Shown: positions 31,812 to 41,116 of the stretch, piece by piece
Numbering within the stretch: position 1 is the first letter of the stretch
Layout: every line of letters starts with the position of its first letter
DNA from: Erysipelotrichaceae bacterium
Lineage (GTDB): Bacteria; Bacillota_I; Bacilli_A; Erysipelotrichales; Erysipelotrichaceae
Direction: 5' to 3'
DNA: 64,000 nucleotides
NCBI GenBank assembly: GCA_017428765.1
Contig: JAFRQF010000005.1
Location: 119,121-183,120 of the forward strand
Translations under genes and position numbers: made by a program
Notes under the pieces: model-generated
What the model saw: the letters and a program-made list of their open reading frames with translations, nothing else
Told to the model about the DNA's origin: nothing
The model's database searches: none

Positions 31812-33572
31812 TCAGTTTTCGAATTGAAGCTGATAAAGTTTGTAGTAGTAACCGCGGTTTTTCAACAGCTGCTGATGATCGCCTTTTTCCACGATCTGTC
31901 CATTCTGCAGGACGATGATCTGATCGGCATGCTGGATAGTGGAAAGACGATGCGCTACGACTAACATCGTACCGATGGACTTCATCTTTTCTAAAGACTG
32001 CTGTATGAGCACTTCGGTCTCCGTATCGATATTGGCTGTCGCCTCATCGAGTATGAGGATCTGCGGTTTGTGGATCACCGTTCTGGCAAAGGAGAGCAAC
32101 TGTCTTTGACCCTGCGAGAGGTTCTCGCCTTTTTCGATGATCTCTTCTTCATATCTGTCCGGAAGCTTTTCGATGAAGCTGTCGGCATTGACATAGCGGC
32201 AGGCTTCGGCGATCTCTTCATCCGTAAACCTTGTGTCATGTAAGGTGATGTTGTCTTTGATCGTGCCTGAGAATAAGAAGACATCCTGCAGCATCTGACC
32301 GATCGCTCTTCGTAAGGAATTGAGTTCGATGTCGTTGATGTTGATGCCGTCGATCAGTATCTCACCTTTCTGTACTTCGTAGTTTCTGACGATCAGCGAA
32401 AGGATGGTCGTCTTGCCCGCACCCGTCGCACCGACGAAAGCACAGGTCTGCTTCGGTTCGATCACAAAGGAGACGTCCTTCAGGATCCAGTTGTCATCTT
32501 TATAGGCGAACCATACGTTCTTGAATTCGATCCTTCCTTCGAATTTATCGATCTTTATGGCATCCGGTTTGTCCAGGACGTCCGGTTTGACATCGAGCAG
32601 GTTGAAGATCCTCTCGGAAGCCGTCAGAGCCTTCTGCAGGGCATTGAGCTGATCGGCCAGGTTCTGTATCGGATTGAAGAATTTGGACAGATACAGATAG
32701 AAAGCGACGATCTCACCGGCAGATAAACCATAGCGGATACCCTGGGCAAAACATAAAGCGATCGAACAGTTGTAGATGAAAGAGATCAAAGGACGATAGA
32801 CGCCAAAGGCTTTGATGACGTTGAAACGCTGCTTGCGAAGCGCTTCGTTCTTCTCTAAGAACTGTTCTTCCTTGGTCTTTTCCTGGTTGAAGACCTGGGT
32901 CAGTTTCATGCCGGCCAGATTTTCATTCAAGAAAGTATTGATATCGGAGATGCAGGCCCTTTCCTTGCGGAAGAAGCCTCTCACCACCTTGGAGAAGACA
33001 TAGGAGATGCCAAAGACCAGAGCGACCACACCAAGCAAGGACGTTGCCAGGGATGGCGAGATGAAAAACATGATCACATAGACGCCCACCAGAGTCGTGA
33101 TATCGCGAAGTATCCTGACCAAGACACCGGTAAACAGATCGGACATCGAAGCCGTATAGGAAGTGACACGGGTGACAAGTGAGCCGACCGGCATCTCATT
33201 GAACTGGTTCAGCGACATGTTTTCGATATGTTCGAAGATCTCTTTACGCAGGCGGTAGATGATCCTCTGGCCGCAGTTCTGCAAAGTCCTGGCGTTGAGA
33301 TATAAGAATGCCTGGTTGATGCAGGTCAGCGCAAAGGACAGCAGGACCAGATTGAGTATGAGTCTGATGTTGATGTTATCTTGCACCAGCTCATCGGTGA
33401 TGCGGCTGGTGAACAATGGCGAGATCGAGTCCAATGCGACATTTAAGGCCAACAAAAGCAGCGAGAGGATAAAGCCGCCCTTTTCACTGCTGATATACTT
33501 AAGCGTTCTTCGGATGATCACGCCTAAGGGTAACTTGACGTCACCTTTTAGTTTCTCAAGTTCGTCATTCAT
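31812..33572 (-). CDS. ABC exporter half-transporter, canonical ATPase site subunit (second pair)
   Basis: 586 residues, membrane domain in the first 320 and ATPase domain after. Walker A GATGAGKTT, signature NLSQGQRQL, Walker B ILILDEATANID with catalytic Glu, switch His in LVVAHRLST. It starts directly after the stop of its partner with GGAGAG inside that gene. The pair forms a heterodimeric exporter of the MdlAB/LmrCD group. Nothing in the surroundings names the cargo; it follows, in opposite function, an ABC importer operon on the same strand but is separated from it by a terminator. Confidence 0.9.
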   Translation of the reverse strand: MNDELEKLKGDVKLPLGVIIRRTLKYISSEKGGFILSLLLLALNVALDSISPLFTSRITDELVQDNINIRLILNLVLLSFALTCINQAFLYLNARTLQNCGQRIIYRLRKEIFEHIENMSLNQFNEMPVGSLVTRVTSYTASMSDLFTGVLVRILRDITTLVGVYVIMFFISPSLATSLLGVVALVFGISYVFSKVVRGFFRKERACISDINTFLNENLAGMKLTQVFNQEKTKEEQFLEKNEALRKQRFNVIKAFGVYRPLISFIYNCSIALCFAQGIRYGLSAGEIVAFYLYLSKFFNPIQNLADQLNALQKALTASERIFNLLDVKPDVLDKPDAIKIDKFEGRIEFKNVWFAYKDDNWILKDVSFVIEPKQTCAFVGATGAGKTTILSLIVRNYEVQKGEILIDGININDIELNSLRRAIGQMLQDVFLFSGTIKDNITLHDTRFTDEEIAEACRYVNADSFIEKLPDRYEEEIIEKGENLSQGQRQLLSFARTVIHKPQILILDEATANIDTETEVLIQQSLEKMKSIGTMLVVAHRLSTIQHADQIIVLQNGQIVEKGDHQQLLKNRGYYYKLYQLQFEN

Positions 33573-35348
33573 CTAGAGTTCGCTCTCCAGTTTCTGTAAG
33601 AAGACCATCTTCTGGTAGGTCGGCGAGATCTTCAGAAGATTCTCCGGCGTATCAAAAGCTTCGACATTTCCTTCGTTGAGTACCAGGATCTTGTCCATAT
33701 GGGAAACGGTGGACACACGCGATGCGATGATGATCGTCGTCTTGCCTTTCCGCTTTTCGTTGATGTTGTTTAAGATCGTCTCCTCCGTCTTGACATCGAC
33801 TGCCGAGACCGAGTCGTCCATGATCATGATCGGCGCATTCTTCATGTATGCCCTGGCGATCGAGATACGCTGCTTCTGGCCGCCGGATAAAGTGACGCCT
33901 CGTTCGCCCGTCACCGTCTCATAGCCTTCCGTAAAGCCCAGGATGTTGTCATCGACATCCGCAAACTTGGCGGCATCGCGCACATCGGCCATATCGGCCT
34001 TGTTGTTGGCAAAAGAGATATTGTTTTTGATGTTGTCCGAGAAAAGGAAATTGTCCTGCGGAACATATGCGATCGCATCGCGCAGGCTCTGTATATCGAT
34101 ATCCATCAGATCGATGTCATCGATGAAGATCTTTCCTTTTTCGATATTGTAAAGATGTAAGAGTGTATTGACCAGGGTCGTCTTGCCCGAACCGATCTTG
34201 CCGACCAGACCGACCATCTCGCCCGGCTGTATCTCAAAGGAGACGTTCCTTAAGGAATGGGTATCGCCATCCGGATAAGCAAAGGAAAAATCCCTGAAGG
34301 TGATCTTGCCCTTGCAGTCTTTCAATACGACCGCATTCTCGGCATTGCGGATCTCCTCTTCCTGATCTAAGAAGGCGTAGATACGTCCGCTGGATGTCTT
34401 GAAACGGGAATGCATCTGTAAGATCTGACCCATGGCGATCATCGGCCAGATCAGAGTATCGACATAACCGATGAACGTCGTCAGCTTGCCTGCCGAAAGG
34501 CTTACGACATGGCCGAACACCGACACCGGAAGTCCGATCGCACTGCGATAGACGAAATAGGCACCGCAGCCCATCAGCACCGACATCGTGATACCGATGA
34601 TCACTTCGATGCAGATATCAAAGGTGATCGACATCTTGACGAATTCCAGGTTCTTGTCGCTGTTTTCCTTGGCGACCTTGGAGAAAGCTGCCAGTTCCTG
34701 GGCTTCCTTGACGAACGCCTTGATGACGCGGATCCCGGTAAAGGTCTCCTGGGTGAAGTCATAGAGCTTGTCGAACTGTTTCTGTCTTTCTTCCCACTTG
34801 TCGGACATCACCTTCTCGACGCGGTTGCCCCAGATGACCAGTGCCAGCATCGGCAGGATCGCGATCAGAGAAAGGATCGGATCGAGCCTCAGCATCTTAT
34901 AGATGGCGATCACGGACAGGAAGATGGCATCGACAGCCATGATCGTGCCCCAGCCGACGAATTCCTCAACGGCTTCGACGTCAGAAGAGAACCACGACAT
35001 GATCGTACCGATCTTGTTTTCATGATAGTAACGCTGTGAAAGGCGCTCCGCCTTTAAAAACATCTCATGACGGACACCTGCCTCGATGAGGCCTGACGCC
35101 CGCATGATGGTGAAACGAAGGATCGCCCTGCCGGCCATCAGAGCCGTTGCGATCCAGATGATGTTCCACAGGATGCCGCTGATATCGGAGATCTGTACAT
35201 TGGCGTTATGCGAAACGATCTCGACGACCTCACCTAAAAATTCAGGCACGAATGTCTGACAGACGTCGACCATGATATCCGCTGCAATGCCGATGATGAA
35301 CAGCCAGATATATTTTTTGTAGTAATCTGCGATCGTTTTGCGTTTCAT
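33573..35348 (-). CDS. ABC exporter half-transporter, degenerate ATPase site subunit (second pair)
   Basis: 591 residues counted from MKRKTIADYYKKY. Degenerate ATPase motifs: GKIGSGKTT Walker A, TLSGGQKQR signature, IMIMDDSVSAVD (Asp for Glu) and IIIASRVST (Ser for His). The start is uncertain. The ATG at 35348 has no ribosome binding site. Another in-frame ATG at 35375 stands only four bases after a TATAAT (35380-35385) that has TTGAAT 18 bases further upstream. The later ATG is chosen because it matches the family start and lies after the predicted transcript start. Confidence 0.85.
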   Translation of the reverse strand: MKRKTIADYYKKYIWLFIIGIAADIMVDVCQTFVPEFLGEVVEIVSHNANVQISDISGILWNIIWIATALMAGRAILRFTIMRASGLIEAGVRHEMFLKAERLSQRYYHENKIGTIMSWFSSDVEAVEEFVGWGTIMAVDAIFLSVIAIYKMLRLDPILSLIAILPMLALVIWGNRVEKVMSDKWEERQKQFDKLYDFTQETFTGIRVIKAFVKEAQELAAFSKVAKENSDKNLEFVKMSITFDICIEVIIGITMSVLMGCGAYFVYRSAIGLPVSVFGHVVSLSAGKLTTFIGYVDTLIWPMIAMGQILQMHSRFKTSSGRIYAFLDQEEEIRNAENAVVLKDCKGKITFRDFSFAYPDGDTHSLRNVSFEIQPGEMVGLVGKIGSGKTTLVNTLLHLYNIEKGKIFIDDIDLMDIDIQSLRDAIAYVPQDNFLFSDNIKNNISFANNKADMADVRDAAKFADVDDNILGFTEGYETVTGERGVTLSGGQKQRISIARAYMKNAPIMIMDDSVSAVDVKTEETILNNINEKRKGKTTIIIASRVSTVSHMDKILVLNEGNVEAFDTPENLLKISPTYQKMVFLQKLESEL

Positions 35349-35379
35349 AAATAAAAAGAGATGGCTATAAGTCATAGCG

Positions 35380-35409
35380 ATTATATCATTATTATCTGAC
35401 ACAATTCAA
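35380..35409 (-). promoter_or_regulatory. Promoter of the second ABC exporter pair
   Basis: Minus strand TTGAAT (35404-35409), 18 bases, perfect TATAAT (35380-35385). Predicted transcript start near 35373, about 25 bases before the chosen start codon. Confidence 0.55.
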
Positions 35410-35477
35410 TCGATGGGCACCTGCATCTTTATACTGTTTCATCACCTTACAAAGTGCCCCTGTTTTCTGTCAAAAAA

Positions 35478-35498
35478 AGCCTCCCCAAGGGGGAGACT
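35478..35498 (-). terminator. Terminator after the third ABC exporter pair
   Basis: Minus strand AGTCTCCCC-CTT-GGGGAGGCT (one G-U pair) followed by seven Ts, beginning a few bases after the TAG stop at 35501. Confidence 0.9.
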
Positions 35499-35500
35499 TC

Positions 35501-37309
35501 CTAGTTTTCGAATTGCGAATTATACAGATTGTAATAGAAGCCCTTCTTCTCCATCAGTGAGACATGATCGCCGACTTCCACGACATCGCCCTTGTCCAAG
35601 ACGATGATGATATCGGCATTTCGTATCGTTGAAAGACGATGGGCGATCGTAAAGGCCGTCCTGCCCTTGCGCAGTTCTTCCATCGAATCCTGTATGAGCT
35701 GTTCGGTACGGGTATCGACCGAGGAAGTCGCTTCATCCAGGATGAGGATCTTCGGATCCTTTAAGAAAGCACGGGCGATCGTGAGCAGCTGCTTCTGGCC
35801 CTGTGAGATGCCGGAAGTATCTTCCGAGATCATAGTGTCATAGCCGTTTTCCAGTGTCTTGATGAAACGATCGACATGGGCGAGCCTGCAGGCTTCATAG
35901 ATCTCTTCATCGGTGGCGTCCGGCTTGCCGAAGCGGATGTTTTCCTTGATCGTCCCATCAAACAGCCACGCATCCTGCAAGACCATTCCGAAGATCGAAC
36001 GCAGATCTTTCCTTGAATAATCACGGATGTTCTTGAAATCAACATAGATGGCACCGCCGTTGAGCTCATAGAAACGCATCAGCAGTTTCACCAGCGTCGT
36101 CTTGCCCGCACCTGTCGGGCCGACGATCGCAACGTCCTTGCCCGGTGCGACATACATCGAGAAGTCGTTGATGATGATCTTGTCAGGATCGTAGCCGAAT
36201 CGGACGTTTTCGAAGGTGACATTTCCCTGGATATTGATGTTGCCGTTTTCATCGGTGATCTTCACCGGATCTTTGACATCTTTTTCCTCTTCTTTCTCAT
36301 TGAGCAAAGTGAAGACTCTTTCGGCTGCCGCGATCATCGTCTGTATCGTGTTCATCAGCTGGGCGATCGAAGAGATCGGCTGCTGCAGTCTTCTGACATA
36401 GGTCGTGAACGACTGTATCTCACCGATCAGCATCCTGCCCTGAATGACTTCAAAGCCGCCGATCAGACAGACCGCCACATAGCCCACGTTCTGTAAGAAA
36501 CCGGTCAGAGGATGCATGACACCGGAATAAAACTGTGACTTGAAAGCCGCATTGTATAACTCATCATTGAGTTCATCGAAACGACGCAGCGATTCTTCCT
36601 CGTAGTTGTAGGTCTTGACTAACAGATGCCCCGAGTACATCTCTTCGACGTGACCGTTGATCTCGCCGAGATACTTCGAATGCGCCTTGAAGTGCTTCTG
36701 TGACTTCTTCACGATGAAGGCTGCCACAAGACCGGAAGCCGGGATGACGATCAAGGCGACCAGAGTCAGTTTGAATGAGATCGAGATCATCATGAACAGG
36801 ACACCGACGATATTGACCATCGAGTTCAATACCTGGGATACGGTGGAAGTCAGGTTGTTGGAGATGTTGTCGACATCGTTGGTGACTCGCGACAGGACAT
36901 CGCCATGGGTCTTGGAATCGAAATACTTCAAAGGAAGCCTGTTGATCTTCTTTGAGATATCATCTCTTAATTTATAGGAGATGTTGATCGCGATATTGAC
37001 GTGCAGCAGGTTGACGAAGTAATCGATCAGAGCGCTTATGCCATAGATCGCCAGGATCGTCGTGATCAGCTTGCCGATCGTCTCAAAATCGATGCCGCTG
37101 CCTCCGGCATATTTATCCAGGATGCCCTGTGCGATCAGGGTCGTCACGTTGCCGATGAGCCTCGGCCCATAGATGCACATGACGGTGGAAGTGACCATCA
37201 ATACAAGCGATAAAATGATCCTTGCGTAATACGGCTTGATGTAGCTTGCCAGCTGTCTGAATGTACCCTTAAAATCTTTTGGTTTTTCTGCTATTCTCAT
37301 CGGCGGCAT
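35501..37309 (-). CDS. ABC exporter half-transporter, canonical ATPase site subunit (third pair)
   Basis: 602 residues. Walker A GPTGAGKTT, signature GISQGQKQLL, Walker B ILILDEATSSVD, switch His in FTIAHRLST. The membrane domain begins after an N-terminal cytoplasmic helix (FKGTFRQLASYIKPYY). The ATG overlaps the TGA stop of its partner (TGATG) with AGGAGG ten bases before; a second ATG three codons later is possible. It is the last gene of a MarR-led operon, which suggests a drug or toxic-metabolite efflux pump induced by a MarR ligand. Confidence 0.9.
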   Translation of the reverse strand: MPPMRIAEKPKDFKGTFRQLASYIKPYYARIILSLVLMVTSTVMCIYGPRLIGNVTTLIAQGILDKYAGGSGIDFETIGKLITTILAIYGISALIDYFVNLLHVNIAINISYKLRDDISKKINRLPLKYFDSKTHGDVLSRVTNDVDNISNNLTSTVSQVLNSMVNIVGVLFMMISISFKLTLVALIVIPASGLVAAFIVKKSQKHFKAHSKYLGEINGHVEEMYSGHLLVKTYNYEEESLRRFDELNDELYNAAFKSQFYSGVMHPLTGFLQNVGYVAVCLIGGFEVIQGRMLIGEIQSFTTYVRRLQQPISSIAQLMNTIQTMIAAAERVFTLLNEKEEEKDVKDPVKITDENGNINIQGNVTFENVRFGYDPDKIIINDFSMYVAPGKDVAIVGPTGAGKTTLVKLLMRFYELNGGAIYVDFKNIRDYSRKDLRSIFGMVLQDAWLFDGTIKENIRFGKPDATDEEIYEACRLAHVDRFIKTLENGYDTMISEDTSGISQGQKQLLTIARAFLKDPKILILDEATSSVDTRTEQLIQDSMEELRKGRTAFTIAHRLSTIRNADIIIVLDKGDVVEVGDHVSLMEKKGFYYNLYNSQFEN

Positions 37310-39426
37310 CAGGCAAGTTCCTCCTTTGAAAGCTGCGAGTAGGCGATCTGTTTATAGACTTCGCAATTCTTAAGCAGATCCTCATGCTTTCCTTCGCCGA
37401 CGATCTTTCCTTCATTGAGGACGATGATCTTGTCGGCATTCTTGATCGTCGAGATCCTCTGGGCGACGATGAAGACGGTCGCCTTGGTCTTTTCGATCAG
37501 CTCGTTCAAAGCGGCTCGAAGCCTCTTGTCGGTCGCATAATCCAAAGCGGAGAACGAATCATCGAAGATATAGATGTTCCTTCTCTTCGCCAGTGCACGG
37601 GCGATCGAAAGACGCTGCTTCTGACCGCCGGAGACGTTGGTACCGCCCTGGGTGATCGGCGCATCGAGTCCTTCTTCCTTTTCTTTGATGATGGATTCCG
37701 ATTGCGAGATCGCGATCGCTTCCTTCATCTCTTCCTCTGACACATCTCTTCCGAATTCGATATTGGAACGGATATCGCCGGTAAATAATATCGCCTTTTG
37801 CGTCGCCAGGCCGATCTTGTCGTGGAGCTGCTTTTGCGATACGTCGCGGATATCATGTCCGCAATAGGTGATCTTTCCTTCCGTGACATCGAAAAGACGC
37901 GGGATGAGCTTGATGATCGTCGATTTGCCCGAACCCGTCGATCCGATAAAGGCGACGGTCTCTCCCGGTTTTGCCTCAAAACTGATGTCTTCCAGGACCG
38001 ATTCCTCGGCACCCGGATAACGGAAAGTGACGTGGTCGAAAGCCAGTGTGCCGTTCTCTTCCGGTAAAGCGATCGGGTCTTTGGGATCATTGATCGTATT
38101 GACCGTATTGAGGACTTCTTCGATTCGTTTGACCGAGACCATCGAACGCGGGATCATGAAGAAAGTCACCGTCACGAACATGAACGACATGACCACATGC
38201 ATCGCATATTGCGTAAAGGCCATCATCTCGCCGATCGTCATCGCATCGATATCGATCTGCTTGGCGGCAAACCAGGTGATCGAGACGGTCAGAGCATTCA
38301 TGACGAAGGTCATGACCGGACCCATGATGTTCATGATATTGGAAACGAAACGATCCACTTTGCGGAACGTTGAGTTGATGTCATCGAATTTTTCTTCTTC
38401 GATCTTTTCCGAATTGAAAGCACGTATCACCAGCATGCCGTCGAGAAATTCGCGCATGATCGAATTGAGACGGTCGGTGAGTTTCTGGATGACTTCGAAT
38501 TTCGGAACGGCAAAGACCGCTAAGACGATCATCGCACAGACGATCACGCCGATCGCCACGATGAGAAGCCACGAGATATTGGGATAGCGCATGACCTTGA
38601 TTACGGCCGTGATGCCCATGATCGGTGACATCAGCATCATCCGCATCATCATCTGTATCAGCTGCTGTATCTTGGTGATGTCATTGCCGGTACGCGTGAT
38701 CAAAGAAGAGGTCGAAAACTTCGAGAATTCGCTCGAAGAAAAAGACTCCACCTTTTCAAAGACGTCTTTGCGCATCGTCGCAGCGATCTTTGAAGAAGTC
38801 TTGGTCGCAAGATATGTTCCCAAGATCTGCACGAAAACGCCGATCGCAGCGATGCCAAGCATCTTTAATCCGGTCGTCAGGATGTAACTGTTCTGTATCG
38901 TTTCTGCCGAAAGGCCAACATCTTCATACAGCTGTCTGATATAGATGCGGGCCATCGAACCGTAGTTTTCTTCCAGTCCCTTCAGACTTTCGCTGATCTT
39001 GTTTTCCGCATCCGCAGAAGAAATATCGATGCCCTGCTGCTTTGCCATATAGGCATAGACTAACGGTCTTTCCATCAGCGCATCCGCTTTTTCATCATCG
39101 TTCACCCTGACATAGACATCTTCTTTGAAAGTCACTGTCTGATCATCGACCTTGGCGGAAGAACCGGCCGGGATGAGCTCGAACATGTTTAAGATCGTCT
39201 GTCTGTCCCCGGCGGAAACAAAATTCAAAACCTCGTCCATGTCTTTTTTTGTCAGAGCCTGCGGCGAAGATTCTGTGATGCCGCCATACTGTATGCCGTT
39301 GGTGACGATGCCCGACATGTAATCCGGCAAGGTCAGTTCCGTCTGTACCTGCACGAACGTCAGTGCGATGACCGCAAGGACGATCAGCAGATACGGCTTC
39401 ATATATCTAAATATCAGCTTCATCAT
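37309..39426 (-). CDS. ABC exporter half-transporter with extracellular insert, degenerate site (third pair)
   Basis: 705 residues. It is longer than its relatives because about 130 mainly polar residues (about 35-165) lie between membrane helices 1 and 2, outside the cell. ATPase motifs: GSTGSGKST, NVSGGQKQR, IYIFDDSFSALD (Asp for Glu) and FIVAQRIST (Gln for His), so this is the non-catalytic half. The gene overlaps the MarR gene by 20 bases, and either of two consecutive ATGs after GGGGGA may be used. The large extracellular insert is usual in this subgroup of Firmicute exporters. Confidence 0.9.
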   Translation of the reverse strand: MMKLIFRYMKPYLLIVLAVIALTFVQVQTELTLPDYMSGIVTNGIQYGGITESSPQALTKKDMDEVLNFVSAGDRQTILNMFELIPAGSSAKVDDQTVTFKEDVYVRVNDDEKADALMERPLVYAYMAKQQGIDISSADAENKISESLKGLEENYGSMARIYIRQLYEDVGLSAETIQNSYILTTGLKMLGIAAIGVFVQILGTYLATKTSSKIAATMRKDVFEKVESFSSSEFSKFSTSSLITRTGNDITKIQQLIQMMMRMMLMSPIMGITAVIKVMRYPNISWLLIVAIGVIVCAMIVLAVFAVPKFEVIQKLTDRLNSIMREFLDGMLVIRAFNSEKIEEEKFDDINSTFRKVDRFVSNIMNIMGPVMTFVMNALTVSITWFAAKQIDIDAMTIGEMMAFTQYAMHVVMSFMFVTVTFFMIPRSMVSVKRIEEVLNTVNTINDPKDPIALPEENGTLAFDHVTFRYPGAEESVLEDISFEAKPGETVAFIGSTGSGKSTIIKLIPRLFDVTEGKITYCGHDIRDVSQKQLHDKIGLATQKAILFTGDIRSNIEFGRDVSEEEMKEAIAISQSESIIKEKEEGLDAPITQGGTNVSGGQKQRLSIARALAKRRNIYIFDDSFSALDYATDKRLRAALNELIEKTKATVFIVAQRISTIKNADKIIVLNEGKIVGEGKHEDLLKNCEVYKQIAYSQLSKEELA

Positions 39427-39853
39427 CTTCCCCCATGATATTTGAAATGACCCTGTCGGTCACCTTGAAGAAGATCGCCAGTTCTTCTTCCGGGATACCG
39501 GCAACGATCTTCGCATTGTATTCTTTTTCCTTTTCGACCATCTTGCGGGCATATTCCATCGTCTTATCGCTCAGACGGATGAAATTCTTGCGCCGGTCGC
39601 TCTCACAGACCTCCCGGTAGATCAGATCCTTATCTGCCAGGGCATCCAGAATCGCGGTGATCGAAGCCTTCTTGAGATGGGTCTCATTCTCCAGATCTTT
39701 CTGACATACATCCTCCCCCTGATGATGCAGAAGATAAAAAAGGATCTGTAACTGTGTGTAGTTCAGGACCTTCTTCATCCCGTTTTTTCCCAGGGCACGG
39801 GAATGTATGAGGTGATCCAGACACGAGATCTGTTTTATCAAACTTCTGTCCAT
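39407..39853 (-). CDS. MarR family transcriptional regulator
   Basis: 148 residues with a winged helix-turn-helix: QLQILFYLLHHQG, KDLENETHLKKASITAILDA (recognition helix) and the wing ESDRRKNFIRLSDK. An in-frame ATG 12 bases upstream exists, but GAGGA seven bases before the ATG at 39853 favours the later start. It overlaps the exporter gene downstream and should repress the operon through the palindrome at 39875-39890, which lies over the predicted transcript start. The ligand is unknown; drugs and phenolic compounds are common inducers of the family. Confidence 0.92.
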   Translation of the reverse strand: MDRSLIKQISCLDHLIHSRALGKNGMKKVLNYTQLQILFYLLHHQGEDVCQKDLENETHLKKASITAILDALADKDLIYREVCESDRRKNFIRLSDKTMEYARKMVEKEKEYNAKIVAGIPEEELAIFFKVTDRVISNIMGEDDEADI

Positions 39854-39874
39854 ATCGTTCCTCATAAAAAATAA

Positions 39875-39890
39875 TTAGTTTGAAAACTAA
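39875..39890. promoter_or_regulatory. MarR-type operator
   Basis: Perfect palindrome TTAGTTT-GA-AAACTAA just after the -10 box (39898-39903), covering the predicted transcript start of the MarR-exporter operon. Position and symmetry are those of an autorepressor site. Confidence 0.75.
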
Positions 39891-39897
39891 CTATTTT

Positions 39898-39925
39898 ATT
39901 ATATATCGATTCGTTCGCTATGCAA
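39898..39925 (-). promoter_or_regulatory. Promoter of the MarR-exporter operon
   Basis: Minus strand TTGCAT (39920-39925), 16 bases, perfect TATAAT (39898-39903). The -35 box touches the end of the EamA gene (stop at 39927). Confidence 0.75.
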
Positions 39926-39926
39926 A

Positions 39927-40769
39927 CTATTTGCTCTCAGCCAATAAGATCGCCAGGAAGACTAAGATACAGCCGAAGATCTCCCGTAAGGACATGTTCT
40001 GATGAAGGATCAGCCAGCCAAACAAGGCTCCGAATACCGATTCGAAACTCATCAGCAGGGAAGCCAAAGAAGGTTCGAGGTCCTGCTGGTAGCGGATCTG
40101 TATGAGCTGTGAGATCAGTCCGCCGATAAAGACCATATATAAGATGACCAAGATCATCTCACCGGTAAGTGCCAGTTCCGTTTTTTCAAAAAGAAGCGAA
40201 GCGATCAGACCGAATAAGGCAACGGCGATCTGCGACAGGCAAGTAAGAGCGATCGCATCGCATCTTCGGCAATAGCGGTCGATCACGATGATCTGCAAGG
40301 CGAACAGGATCGAACCGATCAGTAAAAACAAGTCGCCGATGTTGATGCCCGATACCGAATTCATGCAAAGGAAATAAAGGCCTGACAGCGCGATCAAAGC
40401 GGAATACCAGATGCTTTTTGAGACCTTCTTGCCAAGAAAGATCTCGATGATCGGCACAAAGATGATATATAAGGCCGTGATGAAACTTGCCTTGGAGACC
40501 GTCGAATAGATGATGCCTAACTGCTGAAAGAAACAGCCGCCGAAGGCAAAGATGCCCATCAAGAGTCCGCCAAGAAGCGTATCCTTATCGATCTTCGTTC
40601 TTTTATATGCCAATAACGGCAGAAGGAAAATGCCCCCTGCCCCCTTGAAGCAGACGGTCATAAAAGGACCAAGGCCTTTGGCCGAGATGCTTTGGACCGA
40701 ATAGGATAAGCCCCAGAACAGCGTCGCCAGCAATAACATGAGCGAGGCAAAGGTCTTCCTGTTTCTCAT
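39927..40769 (-). CDS. EamA-family (DMT) transporter
   Basis: 280 residues, ten membrane segments in two five-helix EamA repeats. LFWGLSYSVQS opens the first repeat, and LASLLMSFESVFGALFGWLIL near the end is the conserved stretch of the second. Members export amino acids, nucleobases or other metabolites; no substrate can be assigned. No ribosome binding site is present. TAAAAT ends six bases before the ATG, the same leaderless arrangement seen at several genes here. No terminator separates it from the MarR operon promoter, so read-through is possible. Confidence 0.88.
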   Translation of the reverse strand: MRNRKTFASLMLLLATLFWGLSYSVQSISAKGLGPFMTVCFKGAGGIFLLPLLAYKRTKIDKDTLLGGLLMGIFAFGGCFFQQLGIIYSTVSKASFITALYIIFVPIIEIFLGKKVSKSIWYSALIALSGLYFLCMNSVSGINIGDLFLLIGSILFALQIIVIDRYCRRCDAIALTCLSQIAVALFGLIASLLFEKTELALTGEMILVILYMVFIGGLISQLIQIRYQQDLEPSLASLLMSFESVFGALFGWLILHQNMSLREIFGCILVFLAILLAESK

Positions 40770-40775
40770 GACAAC

Positions 40776-40781
40776 ATTTTA
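40776..40781 (-). promoter_or_regulatory. -10 box abutting the EamA start codon
   Basis: Minus strand TAAAAT, six bases (GTTGTC) before the ATG at 40769. No good -35 box. Confidence 0.4.
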
Positions 40782-40797
40782 TCTTCTGTGTAAAAGA

Positions 40798-40819
40798 AAA
40801 GACAGTTCTCACTGCCTTT
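40798..40819 (-). terminator. Terminator of the YeaQ-like gene
   Basis: Minus strand AAAGGCAGT-GAGA-ACTGTCTTT (one G-U pair) followed by TCTTTT, shortly after the stop at 40827 and just upstream of the EamA promoter. Confidence 0.8.
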
Positions 40820-40826
40820 CTCTTTC

Positions 40827-41063
40827 TTATTTTCTTAATCTGCGGAACAGTGCAATGACGACGCATGCTCCGACGATCGAAACGATCGCTTCGGAAATGA
40901 TCGAATTGCTTGAAAAGCCGATCAGATCGAAAAGGATCGAACCGACAAATCCGCCGGCAAGGCCCAGGATCACATATAAATACCAAGGACCCGCAAGCTT
41001 CATCAGATTAGCGGCAACATAACCGAATGCTGCACTGAGACATAAAGATATCAGTAATCCCAT
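40827..41063 (-). CDS. GlsB/YeaQ/YmgE family small membrane protein
   Basis: 78 residues, three hydrophobic segments with the Gly-rich GLAGGFVGSILFDLIG core typical of the transglycosylase-associated/YeaQ family. Its function is unknown; members are often stress-induced envelope proteins. It has AAGGAGG before the ATG and its own extended -10 promoter (TGTTATAAT) about 30 bases upstream, so it is separate from the membrane-protein operon behind it. Confidence 0.85.
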   Translation of the reverse strand: MGLLISLCLSAAFGYVAANLMKLAGPWYLYVILGLAGGFVGSILFDLIGFSSNSIISEAIVSIVGACVVIALFRRLRK

Positions 41064-41116
41064 AAGTTTTCCTCCTTTGATTCTAAAAATGATTATAACA
41101 CCAAATGTTTGTCTGT

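Noticed and set aside
35349..35375. ATG at 35375 as a leaderless start of the second exporter pair
   Set aside because: Only four bases separate it from TATAAT, so transcription would start at or after it; the later ATG is safer.
39918..39930. GCAAA-TAG-TTTGC hairpin at the EamA stop considered as a terminator
   Set aside because: Five-base arms and no T-run follow it; it overlaps the MarR promoter instead.
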